Origin: Lysobacter sp. MMG2
GTDB lineage: Bacteria > Pseudomonadota > Gammaproteobacteria > Xanthomonadales > Xanthomonadaceae
Assembly (NCBI RefSeq): GCF_016735495.2
Contig: NZ_JAERQY020000006.1
Location: forward strand, 98,083 to 162,082
Direction of reading: 5' to 3'
Length of the DNA: 64,000 bases
Part shown: positions 39,054 through 47,732 of the stretch, one piece after another
Position numbering within the stretch: the first letter of the stretch is position 1
Layout of the letters: every line of letters begins with the position of its first letter
The notes under the pieces: generated by a model
Told to the model about the DNA's origin: nothing
Databases searched by the model: none
What the model saw: only the letters and a program-made list of their open reading frames with translations
Made by a program: the position numbers and the translations under genes

Positions 39054-39540
39054 ACCGGTCCGCCTGCTGGTGGTGTGCCTGGGCAACATCTGCCGTTCGC
39101 CCGTGGCCGAAGGCGTGCTGCGCGCGCGCATCGCCGTTTCGACGCTGGCGGGACGCGTGGAACTGGATTCGGCTGGCACGGGCGACTGGCATGTCGGCGA
39201 GCCACCGGACCGGCGCGCGGTCGCCAATGCAGCGCAACACGGCATCGACATCAGCGGACTGCGCGCGCGTCAGCTCGCGTCCGTGGACTACCGGCGTTTC
39301 GACTGGGTGCTGTGCGCCGATCGCGCCAATCTGCGCGACGTGCGCGCCCGGGCCCCGGCCGACGCGCACGCGCGCATCGACCTGCTGCTGGACTGGGCCG
39401 GCATGGCGGGCGAGGGCGAGATTCCCGATCCCTATACCGGTGGCGCCGCACAGTTCGAGCACGTCTACCAGCTCCTGGACCGCGCGGCCGACGGCGTGAT
39501 CGCACGCCTGCGCCGGGAGTACGCGTCGCGCCTGGGCTGA
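39046..39540 (+). CDS. Low-molecular-weight protein tyrosine phosphatase
   Basis: 164 residues. The P-loop CLGNICRSP (Cys-x5-Arg) near the N-terminus and the general-acid Asp in IPDPYTGG are intact. In xanthomonads such enzymes often regulate exopolysaccharide tyrosine kinases; no kinase is beside it here. Overlaps kdsB. Confidence 0.92.
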   Translation: MAEPVRLLVVCLGNICRSPVAEGVLRARIAVSTLAGRVELDSAGTGDWHVGEPPDRRAVANAAQHGIDISGLRARQLASVDYRRFDWVLCADRANLRDVRARAPADAHARIDLLLDWAGMAGEGEIPDPYTGGAAQFEHVYQLLDRAADGVIARLRREYASRLG

Positions 39541-39715
39541 ACCGGCGCACAGAGCGTGTTCCGCACGGCGCGCAAGCCTTGCCCTGACGCATAATCGGCC
39601 CCATCCCTGAGCCGATGCTCATGACCGCAACGCCCGCCATCGTCCCGCTTCCCATCGCGGCTTCCAGCCGCATCCCGCCGTTCCTGCGGCCAGCCTGCGG
39701 ACGGCCCGCGCATTC

Positions 39716-41617
39716 ATGAGCCAAACCGTCGCACCGGCCTTCGATGGCAAGGCCTTCGTCAAGCACCTGAGCACCGCGCCCGGCGTCTACCGGATGATCG
39801 CGGCGGACGAGAGCGTGCTGTACGTCGGCAAGGCCGGCGCACTGAAGAACCGTGTGTCGAGCTACTTCAATGCGACACCGAAGTCCGCGCGCATCATGGC
39901 GATGCTGGCGCAGACCGCGCGAATGGAAGTCACGGTGACGCGCACCGAGGCCGAAGCGCTGATCCTGGAAAACCAGCTCATCAAGTCGCTCAAGCCGCGC
40001 TACAACGTGCTGCTGCGCGACGACAAAAGTTACCCGTACGTGCTGATGACGCAGGAAGCCTGGCCGCGCATCGCCATGCACCGCGGTCCACGCGCAATCC
40101 CGGGACGCTACTTCGGCCCCTATGCCAGCGTCGGCGCAGTGCGCGACACGCTCAACCTCATGCACAAGCTGTTCAAGCTGCGCAGCTGCGAGGACAGCGT
40201 GTTCCGCAACCGTTCGCGACCGTGCCTGCAGCACCAGATCGGTCGCTGCAGCGCGCCGTGTGTGGGCCTGGTGCCGGCGCGCGACTACGCGGAAAGCGTG
40301 CGCCGCGCCGGCCTCTTTCTGGAAGGGCGCAGCGACGAGCTCAGCGACGAGCTGGTGAAGACGATGGAGGCGGCCAGCGTGCGGCTGGATTTCGAGGAGG
40401 CCGCGCGGCTGCGCGACCTCGTCGCCTCCATCCGCAGCCTACAGGCACGGCAGTACGTCGACGGACGCGCGGCCGACCTGGACGTATTGGCGATCGCCAT
40501 GCATGGCGTGGCCGCGTGCGTCCTGCTGCTGGCGTTCCGCGATGGCCGCAACCTGGGCACGCGCGCCTTCTTCCCGAAAACGAACGGCAGCGAGAATGCC
40601 GAGGAAGTGCTGGCGGCCTTCGTCTCCCAGTACTACGGCGAACAAACGCCGCCGCGCGAGATCGTGCTGGATCGCGACATCCCCGATCGCGAGCTGATCG
40701 AACACGCGCTCTCCAGTACCGGTGAGCGCCGCGTGCAGATCAAGTGCAATGTGCGCGGCGAACGCGCGGGTTACCTCGATATGGCGCGGCGCAACGCGGA
40801 GCTCTCGCTGGCGGCCGAACGCACCAGCCATGCGGCGCAGCATGCGCGCGCCGAAGCGCTGCGAGAGATGCTGGGGCTGGCGGCATTGCCTTCGCGCATC
40901 GAATGCTTCGACATCAGCCACACCATGGGCGAGGCCACGGTGGCCTCGTGCGTGGTGTTCGATGCCGAAGGCCCCGTCCGCGGGCAGTACCGGCGCTTCA
41001 ACATCAGCGGCATCGAACCAGGCGACGACTATGCAGCGATGCATCAGGCGATCGAGCGCCGCTTCCGCCGTGCGGTGGAGGAGGGCGGCGTGACGCCGGA
41101 CGTCCTGCTGATCGACGGCGGTGCCGGGCAGGTCGCCCAGGCGCGTGCCGTGCTGGGCGACCTGGGCGTGGAGGGGGTGACCCTCGTGGGCGTGGCCAAG
41201 GGGCCCGAACGCCGGCCCGGCGAGGAGGAGCTCCTCCTGCCCGACGGCCGGACCGTGCACCCCGGGGCCGAATCGCCCGCGCTGCAGCTGGTTCAGCAGG
41301 TTCGCGACGAAGCTCACCGATTCGCCATCACCGGCCACCGCGGCCGCCGCCAGAAGGCGCGCAATACCAGCCGACTGGAGGACATCGCCGGCATCGGCCC
41401 GCGCCGTCGCGCTAATCTGTTGCGGCATTTCGGCGGGTTAGGGGGCCTGAAGGCGGCGGGTATCGAGGAGATCGCGCGCGTGGACGGCATCAACGCCGCC
41501 CTGGCCGAGCGTATCTATGCGACCCTGCACGGGCTGGACGTCCCCGACAGGCCCACCGAACGACCCACCCCCCTGGACATGCCCGAACCGACCGGCGGCG
41601 CGCGGAGCGAAGGATGA
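39716..41617 (+). CDS. uvrC: Excinuclease ABC subunit C
   Basis: 633-residue dual nuclease of nucleotide excision repair. N-terminal GIY-YIG domain (PGVYRMIAADESVLYVGKAG), UVR motif, RNase H-like domain (RIECFDISHTMGEATVASCV and LLIDGGAGQVAQA) and C-terminal helix-hairpin-helix pair (IAGIGPRRRANLLRHFGG). The ATG overlaps the stop of a 32-codon frame (39621-39719), which may be chance. Overlaps pgsA by four bases. Confidence 0.96.
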   Translation: MSQTVAPAFDGKAFVKHLSTAPGVYRMIAADESVLYVGKAGALKNRVSSYFNATPKSARIMAMLAQTARMEVTVTRTEAEALILENQLIKSLKPRYNVLLRDDKSYPYVLMTQEAWPRIAMHRGPRAIPGRYFGPYASVGAVRDTLNLMHKLFKLRSCEDSVFRNRSRPCLQHQIGRCSAPCVGLVPARDYAESVRRAGLFLEGRSDELSDELVKTMEAASVRLDFEEAARLRDLVASIRSLQARQYVDGRAADLDVLAIAMHGVAACVLLLAFRDGRNLGTRAFFPKTNGSENAEEVLAAFVSQYYGEQTPPREIVLDRDIPDRELIEHALSSTGERRVQIKCNVRGERAGYLDMARRNAELSLAAERTSHAAQHARAEALREMLGLAALPSRIECFDISHTMGEATVASCVVFDAEGPVRGQYRRFNISGIEPGDDYAAMHQAIERRFRRAVEEGGVTPDVLLIDGGAGQVAQARAVLGDLGVEGVTLVGVAKGPERRPGEEELLLPDGRTVHPGAESPALQLVQQVRDEAHRFAITGHRGRRQKARNTSRLEDIAGIGPRRRANLLRHFGGLGGLKAAGIEEIARVDGINAALAERIYATLHGLDVPDRPTERPTPLDMPEPTGGARSEG

Positions 41618-42180
41618 AGTTGACCGTACCGACCATGCTGACCCTGCTGCGGATCCTGCTGATCCCGGTGCTGGTGCTGGTCTTCTATCTGCCCTACAAG
41701 TGGACCAATTTCGCGGCGGCCTTCATCTTCGCGTTCGCCTCCATCACCGACTGGCTGGATGGCTGGATCGCGCGCCGCTATAACCAGTATTCGGCGTTCG
41801 GCGCGTTCCTCGATCCGGTTGCCGACAAGCTGATGGTCGCCATCGCGCTGCTGCTGACCGTGCAGAAACATCCAACCGTGTGGATGGCGCTGTGGGCGGC
41901 GGTCATCATCGGCCGTGAAATCGCCGTTTCCGCGCTGCGCGAGTGGATGGCCGAACTCGGCCAGCGCGCCACTGTGAAGGTCGCTTCGATCGGCAAGATC
42001 AAGACGATCGTGCAGATGGTGGCGCTGGTATGCCTGCTGTACCAGGAGCCGCTGTATGGAGTGAACATCTTCCTGGTCGGCGAATGGCTGCTTGCTGCGG
42101 CTGCATTGCTGACGCTGTGGTCTGGCTTCGCATACCTGCGCGCTGCATGGCCGGTATTGCGCGAAGACGCGCGTTCATAG
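41614..42180 (+). CDS. pgsA: CDP-diacylglycerol-glycerol-3-phosphate 3-phosphatidyltransferase
   Basis: 188-residue membrane enzyme making phosphatidylglycerophosphate. The CDP-alcohol phosphotransferase motif D-G-x2-A-R-x8-G-x3-D-x3-D is complete (from DGWIARR to FLDPVADK). uvrC-pgsA followed by tRNA-Gly, Cys and Leu is a common order in gammaproteobacteria. Confidence 0.94.
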   Translation: MKLTVPTMLTLLRILLIPVLVLVFYLPYKWTNFAAAFIFAFASITDWLDGWIARRYNQYSAFGAFLDPVADKLMVAIALLLTVQKHPTVWMALWAAVIIGREIAVSALREWMAELGQRATVKVASIGKIKTIVQMVALVCLLYQEPLYGVNIFLVGEWLLAAAALLTLWSGFAYLRAAWPVLREDARS

Positions 42181-42293
42181 AGAATATGCGCAACGCGAAC
42201 GCCGACGCGTTCGACGATCCGACCGGGAGATGGCAGCCCGATCGGCCGGTTCGGGAAGTCCGCTGACGGGGCCTCCCACGGAGTGAAAAAGAG

Positions 42294-42321
42294 TTGACAC
42301 TTTTCATTCCATGCCTAAAAT
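42294..42321 (+). promoter_or_regulatory. Sigma-70 type promoter for the tRNA array
   Basis: TTGACA at 42294-42299 and TAAAAT at 42316-42321 with a 16-base spacer, ending 12 bases before the tRNA-Gly gene. The -35 box is perfect and the -10 box is close to consensus, as expected for a strong stable-RNA promoter. Confidence 0.85.
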
Positions 42322-42333
42322 GTCGGTTCCTCT

Positions 42334-42409
<76 letters not shown>

Positions 42410-42416
42410 GTTTCAG

Positions 42417-42442
42417 ACAAGGCCCCGTTCTCGGGGCCTTGT
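42417..42442 (+). terminator. Hairpin after tRNA-Gly
   Basis: Perfect stem ACAAGGCCCCG/CGGGGCCTTGT with a four-base loop, followed by only a weak T run (CGTTT). May be a terminator or a processing hairpin in the tRNA transcript. Confidence 0.55.
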
Positions 42443-42510
42443 CGTTTCAGGCCTCGTTGCGTGAACGGGGCCGGAATATGAAAGAATCCGGTCGACGGAT
42501 TCGAGTCACC

Positions 42511-42584
42511 GGCCTGGTGGCAGAGTGGTTATGCAGCGGACTGCAAATCCGCGTACGCCGGTTCAATTCCGACCCAGGCCTCCA
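42511..42584 (+). tRNA. tRNA-Cys (anticodon GCA)
   Basis: 74 bases; acceptor GGCCTGG/CCAGGCC, anticodon loop CTGCAAA, T-loop GTTCAATTC, encoded CCA. Confidence 0.96.
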
Positions 42585-42591
42585 GCATCAT

Positions 42592-42620
42592 GAAGCCCGA
42601 CCGACAGGTCGGGCTTTTTC
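42592..42620 (+). terminator. Intrinsic terminator after tRNA-Cys
   Basis: Stem AAGCCCGACC/GGTCGGGCTT with a four-base loop and five T. Confidence 0.85.
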
Positions 42621-42688
42621 GTTGCGGCCAGGAAATCGTGCGGCACCGGTCCTGCGCGGTTCGTCGCGTAAGCTAGGCGCGCGTTCCA

Positions 42689-42775
42689 GCCCGGATGGCG
42701 GAACAGGTAGACGCAGCGGACTTAAAATCCGCCACCCGCAAGGGTGTCCCGGTTCGATCCCGGGTCCGGGCACCA
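42689..42775 (+). tRNA. tRNA-Leu (anticodon TAA), probable attachment site
   Basis: 87 bases with the long variable arm of tRNA-Leu; acceptor GCCCGGA/TCCGGGC, anticodon loop CTTAAAA, T-loop GGTTCGATCCC, encoded CCA. The integrase gene reads away from it starting 159 bases downstream, so the 3' end of this gene is the likely integration target of the element; the gene is restored intact at this junction. Confidence 0.95.
42752..42775. other. Putative left attachment core (attL) in tRNA-Leu 3' end
   Basis: P4-type integrases commonly recombine in the T-arm and 3' end of tRNA genes. The core is inferred to lie within these 24 bases. It is not proven, because no second copy that would mark attR was recognised up to the window end. 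Confidence 0.5.
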
Positions 42776-42878
42776 AAGTTGAGTTCAGTTGAGATCAGTT
42801 CCCTCCGCAATGGCCAAATTCCCCTAGGGAAATAGACTAGTCAGCGGTCCCTCCAGTTCAGTAAAGACCCATTGCATT

Positions 42879-42948
42879 TGGGGGCATCTGGGGGCAGGAT
42901 TGGGGGCAAGAACGGGGATTGTCCCCGGTACGCATGAAGGTGCCCCCA
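42879..42948. repeat. TGGGGGCA iterons around the integrase start
   Basis: Three direct copies of TGGGGGCA (42879-42886, 42889-42896, 42901-42908), spaced 10 and 12 bases apart, so on one face of the helix, and one inverted copy, TGCCCCCA (42941-42948), just inside the integrase gene. Placement between the attachment site and int suggests arm-type integrase or excisionase binding sites, or an int operator. Confidence 0.65.
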
Positions 42949-44184
42949 GTGGCAATTGCGACCGGAAAGCTGACGCAAGTTTCGATCAAGGGTGCGAAGC
43001 CTGGCTCAAGGCCGGTGCGCATGTTCGACGGCGGCGGTCTTTACTTGGAAGTAATGCCGGACGGTCGTCGCTACTGGCGGCACAAGTACCGCTTTGCCGG
43101 CAAAGAAAAACGCATCTCGCACGGAGTATTCCCAGAGGTGTCGTTGGCGGAGGCCCGCGCGCGCCGCGACGAGGCACGGAAGGTGCTCGCGTCGGGCATC
43201 GATCCCTCGCAGAAGAGGAAAGCGCAAAAGCTGCATGCGGAGGTTGCGCATGCGAACACGTTTGAAGCGGTGGCCACTGAATGGCTCAACCTGCAGAAGC
43301 GAAAGTGGTCTGCGGCGACCTACGACAAGGCCAAATGGGCACTAGAAGCCCATATTTTCAAGCATCTTGGCTCTAGACCCATCGACCTGATCGAACCTTC
43401 AGAATTGCTCGCTGTCCTGCGACGCATTGAAGATTCTGGGAAGCACGAGACAGCGCACCGCACGCGTGCGAAGTGTGGCCAGGTATTCCGCTACGCCATT
43501 GCCACGAACCGAGCCAAGCGCGACCCCTCTGCCGACCTTCGTGGCGCGTTGGCGCCACTCGTGAGTAGGTCCTACTCGGCGGTCACCCGGCCGGCAGACA
43601 TCGGCGATCTGCTGCGCACTCTCCACGGATACGAAGGACTCTACTCAACCTGCAGCGCGCTCCGGATGGCTCCTTACGTCTTCGTCCGCCCTGGAGAATT
43701 GCGCAAGGCGGAATGGTCAGAGTTCAACCTGGATGCGGCCGAATGGCGTATCCCGGGATCCAAAACCAAGATGCGGCGGGACCATATCGTGCCCCTCTCC
43801 AAGCAGGTCGTGGAGATTCTCCAAGAGCTCGAACCCCTTACAGCTAAGGGCCGTTATCTGTTCCCGAGCGTGCGCTCCCCAAAGGAGCCGATGAGCGAGA
43901 ACACGATCAACGCTGCATTGCGTCGCCTTGGGTACGACAAGGAGACCATGACCGGCCACGGCTTCCGCGCGATGGCTTCGACCGTATTGAATGAGATGGG
44001 CTGGTCGTCTGATGTGATCGAGCGGCAGTTGGCCCATGCGGAGCGGAATAAGGTTCGCGCTGTATACAACCGGGCGGAGTATCTCAGCGAGCGCAAGCAG
44101 ATGATGCAGGCGTGGGCGGACCACCTAGATCAACTGCGGGCTGGCGAGACCAAGGTCGTGCCCATCCGCGGCAGGCGCGCCTGA
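42934..44184 (+). CDS. int: P4-type tyrosine integrase (DUF4102 N-terminus)
   Basis: 416 residues. The N-terminal arm-binding DUF4102 domain (FDGGGLYLEVMPDGRRYWRHKYR, RISHGVFPEVSLAEARARRDE) is followed by a core-binding domain and the catalytic domain with Arg in RPGELRKAEW, HGFR (His-x2-Arg), His in QLAHAERN and the Tyr nucleophile in AVYNRAEY. It integrates the element into the tRNA-Leu. The ATG chosen gives the usual length; a TTG five codons upstream is unlikely. Base use is less GC-rich than in the chromosome, in line with transfer. Confidence 0.95.
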   Translation: MKVPPVAIATGKLTQVSIKGAKPGSRPVRMFDGGGLYLEVMPDGRRYWRHKYRFAGKEKRISHGVFPEVSLAEARARRDEARKVLASGIDPSQKRKAQKLHAEVAHANTFEAVATEWLNLQKRKWSAATYDKAKWALEAHIFKHLGSRPIDLIEPSELLAVLRRIEDSGKHETAHRTRAKCGQVFRYAIATNRAKRDPSADLRGALAPLVSRSYSAVTRPADIGDLLRTLHGYEGLYSTCSALRMAPYVFVRPGELRKAEWSEFNLDAAEWRIPGSKTKMRRDHIVPLSKQVVEILQELEPLTAKGRYLFPSVRSPKEPMSENTINAALRRLGYDKETMTGHGFRAMASTVLNEMGWSSDVIERQLAHAERNKVRAVYNRAEYLSERKQMMQAWADHLDQLRAGETKVVPIRGRRA

Positions 44185-44310
44185 TTCCAGATTCAGACCC
44201 ACGAACCAGGAGGAACACCTACACCAAGCGCAATCTGTAAAAAGCGGCAGGGCCGAGTGCTGGAAACACCCGACCCCGCCTTCCACAACCGTTCTATGAG
44301 GAGAACGACC

Positions 44311-44628
44311 ATGGCAACTGCGAATGATATCGCGGCGGCACTGCCCCGCTATGTCCCAATTCGAAACCAGCTTTGGGTAGAAACAGCCCTGACCCCGGCT
44401 CAGCGGGTCCAGTTAGTAACGCTAGATGAGGCAATTACCGGCCTCCGCAATCTGGCCGATACCCTCCGGGAAGACTTCGAACGCCGCGCGGATGCCAACA
44501 TTGGCGGGCCTGCCTATGTCCCTGTGGACGACAACCGGCTCGGGGGCATCTATGCCACCCAGGGCTTGCTCCTAGCTGCGGCTGAGCTTGCGATTGAGCG
44601 TCTGTATTCGGAGGTGCGACATGGCTAG
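44311..44628 (+). CDS. Hypothetical protein of the mobile element
   Basis: 105 residues, mostly helical in appearance, no family recognised. GAGGAG lies about eight bases before the ATG. Ends in TAG and overlaps the next gene by eight bases, so the three genes from here to 45260 form a coupled set. Confidence 0.65.
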   Translation: MATANDIAAALPRYVPIRNQLWVETALTPAQRVQLVTLDEAITGLRNLADTLREDFERRADANIGGPAYVPVDDNRLGGIYATQGLLLAAAELAIERLYSEVRHG

Positions 44629-44812
44629 CGAAGAGTCTGTCAATCGCATGGTCGAAGTCATGAAGTCAGCGGTGAAGGCCTACCAGTCAGGTGTCCGAAT
44701 CGATGATTCCATGACCTACGGCGAGGCTCGGCTGCTCAACTTCGGCCGAAGGATGGCGGAGAGCCTTCAGCGCGCCCGTTCCAGTCGAGAGGAGGCCGAC
44801 CATGAGCGCTGA
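44621..44812 (+). CDS. Small hypothetical protein
   Basis: 63 residues, charged and helical, unrecognised. Overlaps both neighbours, which supports translation as a coupled unit. Confidence 0.6.
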   Translation: MASEESVNRMVEVMKSAVKAYQSGVRIDDSMTYGEARLLNFGRRMAESLQRARSSREEADHER

Positions 44813-45260
44813 TGTCCTGCAGTTCCCGGGGCGCCCCCCGCAGATGCCACAGCCTTTCCCTCAGGTCTCGGCGGAGGACGAGTGGGAGCAGATCGAGGCT
44901 CTCAACAAGGAGCTCCAAGGGCTGTTGCACAAACTCAAATCCTGGGGCAGAAACGAGCAGCGCGCCATCAATTTCCTTCGCTACCACTTCAGTGTCAGCA
45001 GCCACACGGAATTGACCATCGGGCAGATGAAGAATGCGGTCCCAATGATCAGGGATACCCTGGAGCAGTGCCGCGATTTCAACGCACGTGTGCGCGAGAT
45101 GGAGAAGGCGTTCGACGAGCAAGTGGTGGGACGAGGAGCCCTATGGACCCCTTGGATCGCCCGGAAGGCCGGCAAACGGCGCATGGGTCAGATGGGGGCA
45201 AATGTGGATTGGGGTGCCTTGGCAAATGAGCTCGAAGAGGGCTTGAATAGGAACCGGTAG
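44802..45260 (+). CDS. Hypothetical protein
   Basis: 152 residues with a long helical, possibly coiled-coil middle (EDEWEQIEALNKELQGLLHKL). GAGAGGAGG precedes the ATG. Ends in TAG; the same frame then stays open into the next gene at 45351, but the linking codons look like non-coding DNA with a GC-rich hairpin, so two genes are preferred. Confidence 0.65.
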   Translation: MSADVLQFPGRPPQMPQPFPQVSAEDEWEQIEALNKELQGLLHKLKSWGRNEQRAINFLRYHFSVSSHTELTIGQMKNAVPMIRDTLEQCRDFNARVREMEKAFDEQVVGRGALWTPWIARKAGKRRMGQMGANVDWGALANELEEGLNRNR

Positions 45261-45350
45261 GCAAAACAGCCGCGCCTAGCCCGACGGGGCGAAAACGCCG
45301 CCACCCTGCGGCGCTGGCGCGGCCCCTTCTTGGGGCGCGAGGGTACGCGC

Positions 45351-46082
45351 GTGCTTGAACTTGACTTCATAGATATTTCTGCAAAAGCGAAAGAACTTGG
45401 TGTCAGCGAGAGCGTTGTGAGATCCAGGGCCATGAGCGGCCAGCTGGACGCATATGTTTTTCTCCGTGAAATGGCTGAAGGGAGTCAAGAGGAATTTCTT
45501 CCGCCCTGGTCATTCGAGACCTTCCCGAATGTCCGTTGGCGTGACTTGGGAACACCGTTCGACCCGACTGAAACGTATGAGCACGGCACACGCCTGTTCC
45601 TTACGAACAAGCGGCGAACCATAATCCCTCGTCCTGGCTACGAAGTGACTGGATGGGTGCGCCTCGCTCAAGAATTCGTGGCAACGGTGTTCACGAGGAA
45701 GGATGCGATCAGTTTGGAGGGATGGCACGTTGGCATAGATGACGACGATGGGCATGTGGTTGTCACCGTGCGTGGTCGCTCCGAGTTCCGCGGGCCGGAC
45801 GATGGCTACGTAATGGTCTGTCAGAGCACTGGGCCTGACGACGTAATGTTTGTCGCTGAGCACAGCAAGGAGCGTGAATCTTTGGCCTTGGACGCTAGGC
45901 GGGAGAAGAGCTTGTTGCGCGTCATTCGCGCGCTTGATGTGATGGCACGCCTTCCTAAGAGAGGAGCCGCTGCTGCGATCGAAGCTCAGATTCAAGCGCT
46001 GGGCTTCGTCGGTCCAAATGACGAAACGATTCGCAAGATTCTTGAGGAAGCGCGGGGCTTGCATTCAGAGAAACCCCAATAG
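45351..46082 (+). CDS. Hypothetical protein
   Basis: About 243 residues from a GTG; unrecognised. The N-terminus (DISAKAKELGVSESVVRSRAMSG) looks like a helix-turn-helix, and the middle is beta-rich. Ends in TAG. The start is uncertain: a TTG seven codons upstream is also possible. Confidence 0.6.
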   Translation: MLELDFIDISAKAKELGVSESVVRSRAMSGQLDAYVFLREMAEGSQEEFLPPWSFETFPNVRWRDLGTPFDPTETYEHGTRLFLTNKRRTIIPRPGYEVTGWVRLAQEFVATVFTRKDAISLEGWHVGIDDDDGHVVVTVRGRSEFRGPDDGYVMVCQSTGPDDVMFVAEHSKERESLALDARREKSLLRVIRALDVMARLPKRGAAAAIEAQIQALGFVGPNDETIRKILEEARGLHSEKPQ

Positions 46083-46174
46083 GGAATCTGGAGAAGAACT
46101 TGGGACTTCTCCTTAGTTGAGCGAGCGACCATTGCCCGGAACCCGTCCACCCCGGTCGGGATTGGTCAACAACA

Positions 46175-46399
46175 GTGAGCAGTTCACGTACGCTTAGGAG
46201 CGTTTCGCAGTTCGCAGACTCAACTCCATTCAGTGAGTCTCAACTCCGCTGGTGGATCTTCCAGGCACCTCAAAACGGCCTTTCTCGTGCTGGGGCGATC
46301 GTCCGGATCGGACGAAGGGTCTACATCGACGTTAGGCGGTTTGATGATTGGCTTGATCTCCAGAATCCGTCGTCGGCTTTGAGCGAAGGGGGCGCCTAA
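46175..46399 (+). CDS. Small helix-turn-helix protein (AlpA/excisionase type)
   Basis: 74 residues. QFADSTPFSESQLRWWIFQA and VRIGRRVYIDVRRFDDWLD form the winged-helix pattern of AlpA-type regulators common in proteobacterial islands. May act as excisionase or repressor-antagonist. GTG start. Confidence 0.7.
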   Translation: MSSSRTLRSVSQFADSTPFSESQLRWWIFQAPQNGLSRAGAIVRIGRRVYIDVRRFDDWLDLQNPSSALSEGGA

Positions 46400-46656
46400 T
46401 GCCCCCGTCCAATCAATCCGATCACGATCTCAAGCCCGCATTCGCACCGCTAGTTCCGACGTGCAAGGCCCATGGGATTCCTGAAACCTCGGCGTGGGCA
46501 CTTGTCCGCGACGGACTTCTGGACACGTTCGTCTTGGGCCGTCGGCGGATGGTCTACCTCCACAGTCTTGAAAGTCTTCCGAGGCGGCTACCGGAGCGCT
46601 GGTCGCCTATGCCCGAGTGGCAGCGACGTGCCAAGGCGCGGAAGGAGGCTGCCTAA
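46399..46656 (+). CDS. Small helix-turn-helix protein
   Basis: 85 residues, with a winged-helix-like stretch (CKAHGIPETSAWALVRDGLLDTFVLGRRRMVYLHSLE). Shares one base with the previous stop (TAATG) and one base with the following HNH gene. Likely DNA-binding, target unknown. Confidence 0.65.
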   Translation: MPPSNQSDHDLKPAFAPLVPTCKAHGIPETSAWALVRDGLLDTFVLGRRRMVYLHSLESLPRRLPERWSPMPEWQRRAKARKEAA

Positions 46657-47258
46657 TGTGCATGACCCTGTTCGATCCGCACGCTGCACATGTTCGCATT
46701 GTGGGTCTGATCCTGCATTGGCAGTCGCGCTATCTCGTCGATCCAGCGCGCGGCTTGGTCTATGGCCGTTTGGGCAAGGTCCTGGGCCGCGACTACGGCG
46801 ATGGCTACATCCGTTTGGGGTGGTCCGCCAATCGATCGGGCCATCAGTACGCCCATCGCTTGATCTGGGAGACCGTAAACGGGCCGATTCCGGACGGGCA
46901 CTACATCGACCATCGGAACGGGAAGAGGGCTGACAACCGCATCCGCAACCTCGAAGCCGTAACGCCGACCGAGAACCTGCTCCGCGCTCTAGACAAGGGC
47001 CGCGTGCCGACGGGCGACCTTCGTTCCGACGCCAAGCTCACAGGGGAGCAGGTGTGCGAGATCCGCCGCACCGCGAAGCAGATCAGCACGCGGGAATGGG
47101 CGAGGGAACTTGGACTCGATCCCCGCACGATTCGCGACGCTCGGGCTGGGCGTAGCTGGCGACACATCTGCTGCCATCGGGACGGAACCGCCTCTACGCG
47201 CCCGGCCCGCCGGACCAGCCGTCGTCCACGGCGCAGGGCTCCGAAGGAGGCTGGCTGA
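46656..47258 (+). CDS. HNH endonuclease
   Basis: 200 residues. The HNH_3 core YAHRLIWETVNGPIPDG...IDHRNGKRADNRIRNLEAVTPTENLLRAL is complete with His, Asn and His positions, followed by a helix-turn-helix tail (LTGEQVCEIRRTAKQISTREWAREL). Such proteins are homing-type nucleases or phage packaging nucleases; in an early module a homing or restriction role is more likely than packaging. Confidence 0.85.
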   Translation: MCMTLFDPHAAHVRIVGLILHWQSRYLVDPARGLVYGRLGKVLGRDYGDGYIRLGWSANRSGHQYAHRLIWETVNGPIPDGHYIDHRNGKRADNRIRNLEAVTPTENLLRALDKGRVPTGDLRSDAKLTGEQVCEIRRTAKQISTREWARELGLDPRTIRDARAGRSWRHICCHRDGTASTRPARRTSRRPRRRAPKEAG

Positions 47259-47545
47259 TGGCCATGCCCAATCTGACGGGCCGTCGCTGCCAGTGCACCG
47301 CTTGTGGCGATCTGTTCAACAGTGAATCGGCCTTTGATCGGCACCGGGTAGGCGACTTCGCCGGCCTGGGCGGAATCAACACGCGCCGGTGCCTGATGCC
47401 GCCCGAACTCTTAGTTGCTGGCTGGACTCGCAACGGGGCAGGGGCGTGGATTACGAGTGCGTTTCTGCGTGTCACCGAGGCGCATAAACAGAGCTCGGAC
47501 TACGAGGGCGCTACCTACCTAGCGGAGACACTGGATGGCCCCTAA
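47258..47545 (+). CDS. FDXHR-type putative zinc-binding phage protein
   Basis: 95 residues. CQCTACGDLFNSESAFDRHRVGD and RRCLMPPEL fit small zinc-ribbon-like proteins (FDxHR motif) found in phages and islands of Gram-negative bacteria. Role unknown. Coupled by one-base overlap to the HNH gene. Confidence 0.75.
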   Translation: MAMPNLTGRRCQCTACGDLFNSESAFDRHRVGDFAGLGGINTRRCLMPPELLVAGWTRNGAGAWITSAFLRVTEAHKQSSDYEGATYLAETLDGP

Positions 47546-47732
47546 TTCCCCATATGCGCAGGCTTGCCTGATCGAGTTAGCCGACCGGACCCATGGCCAG
47601 CTGATGGACCTATCCCGTGACCTTGGCGCGGATCGCTGCGACCAGATGTTGGCCGCGTTGCGAGAGGTTTCCACGCACATCGAACGACTCCGTACTGGAC
47701 TGCTCCGCGGCAGTCCACCGGCAGCTCGATGA
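47535..47732 (+). CDS. Small hypothetical protein
   Basis: 65 residues, helical, unrecognised. Overlaps both neighbours, so it is part of the early operon. Confidence 0.6.
   Translation: MAPNSPYAQACLIELADRTHGQLMDLSRDLGADRCDQMLAALREVSTHIERLRTGLLRGSPPAAR

Noticed and set aside
39621..39719. 32-codon frame ending in ATGA at the uvrC start, a possible leader peptide
   Set aside because: No ribosome site, no recognisable peptide, and short frames are frequent in GC-rich DNA.
45261..45350. Coding link between the genes at 44802 and 45351
   Set aside because: Sequence is GC-rich hairpin-like DNA with Arg/Ala-rich translation, typical of non-coding sequence; kept only as a low-interest note.
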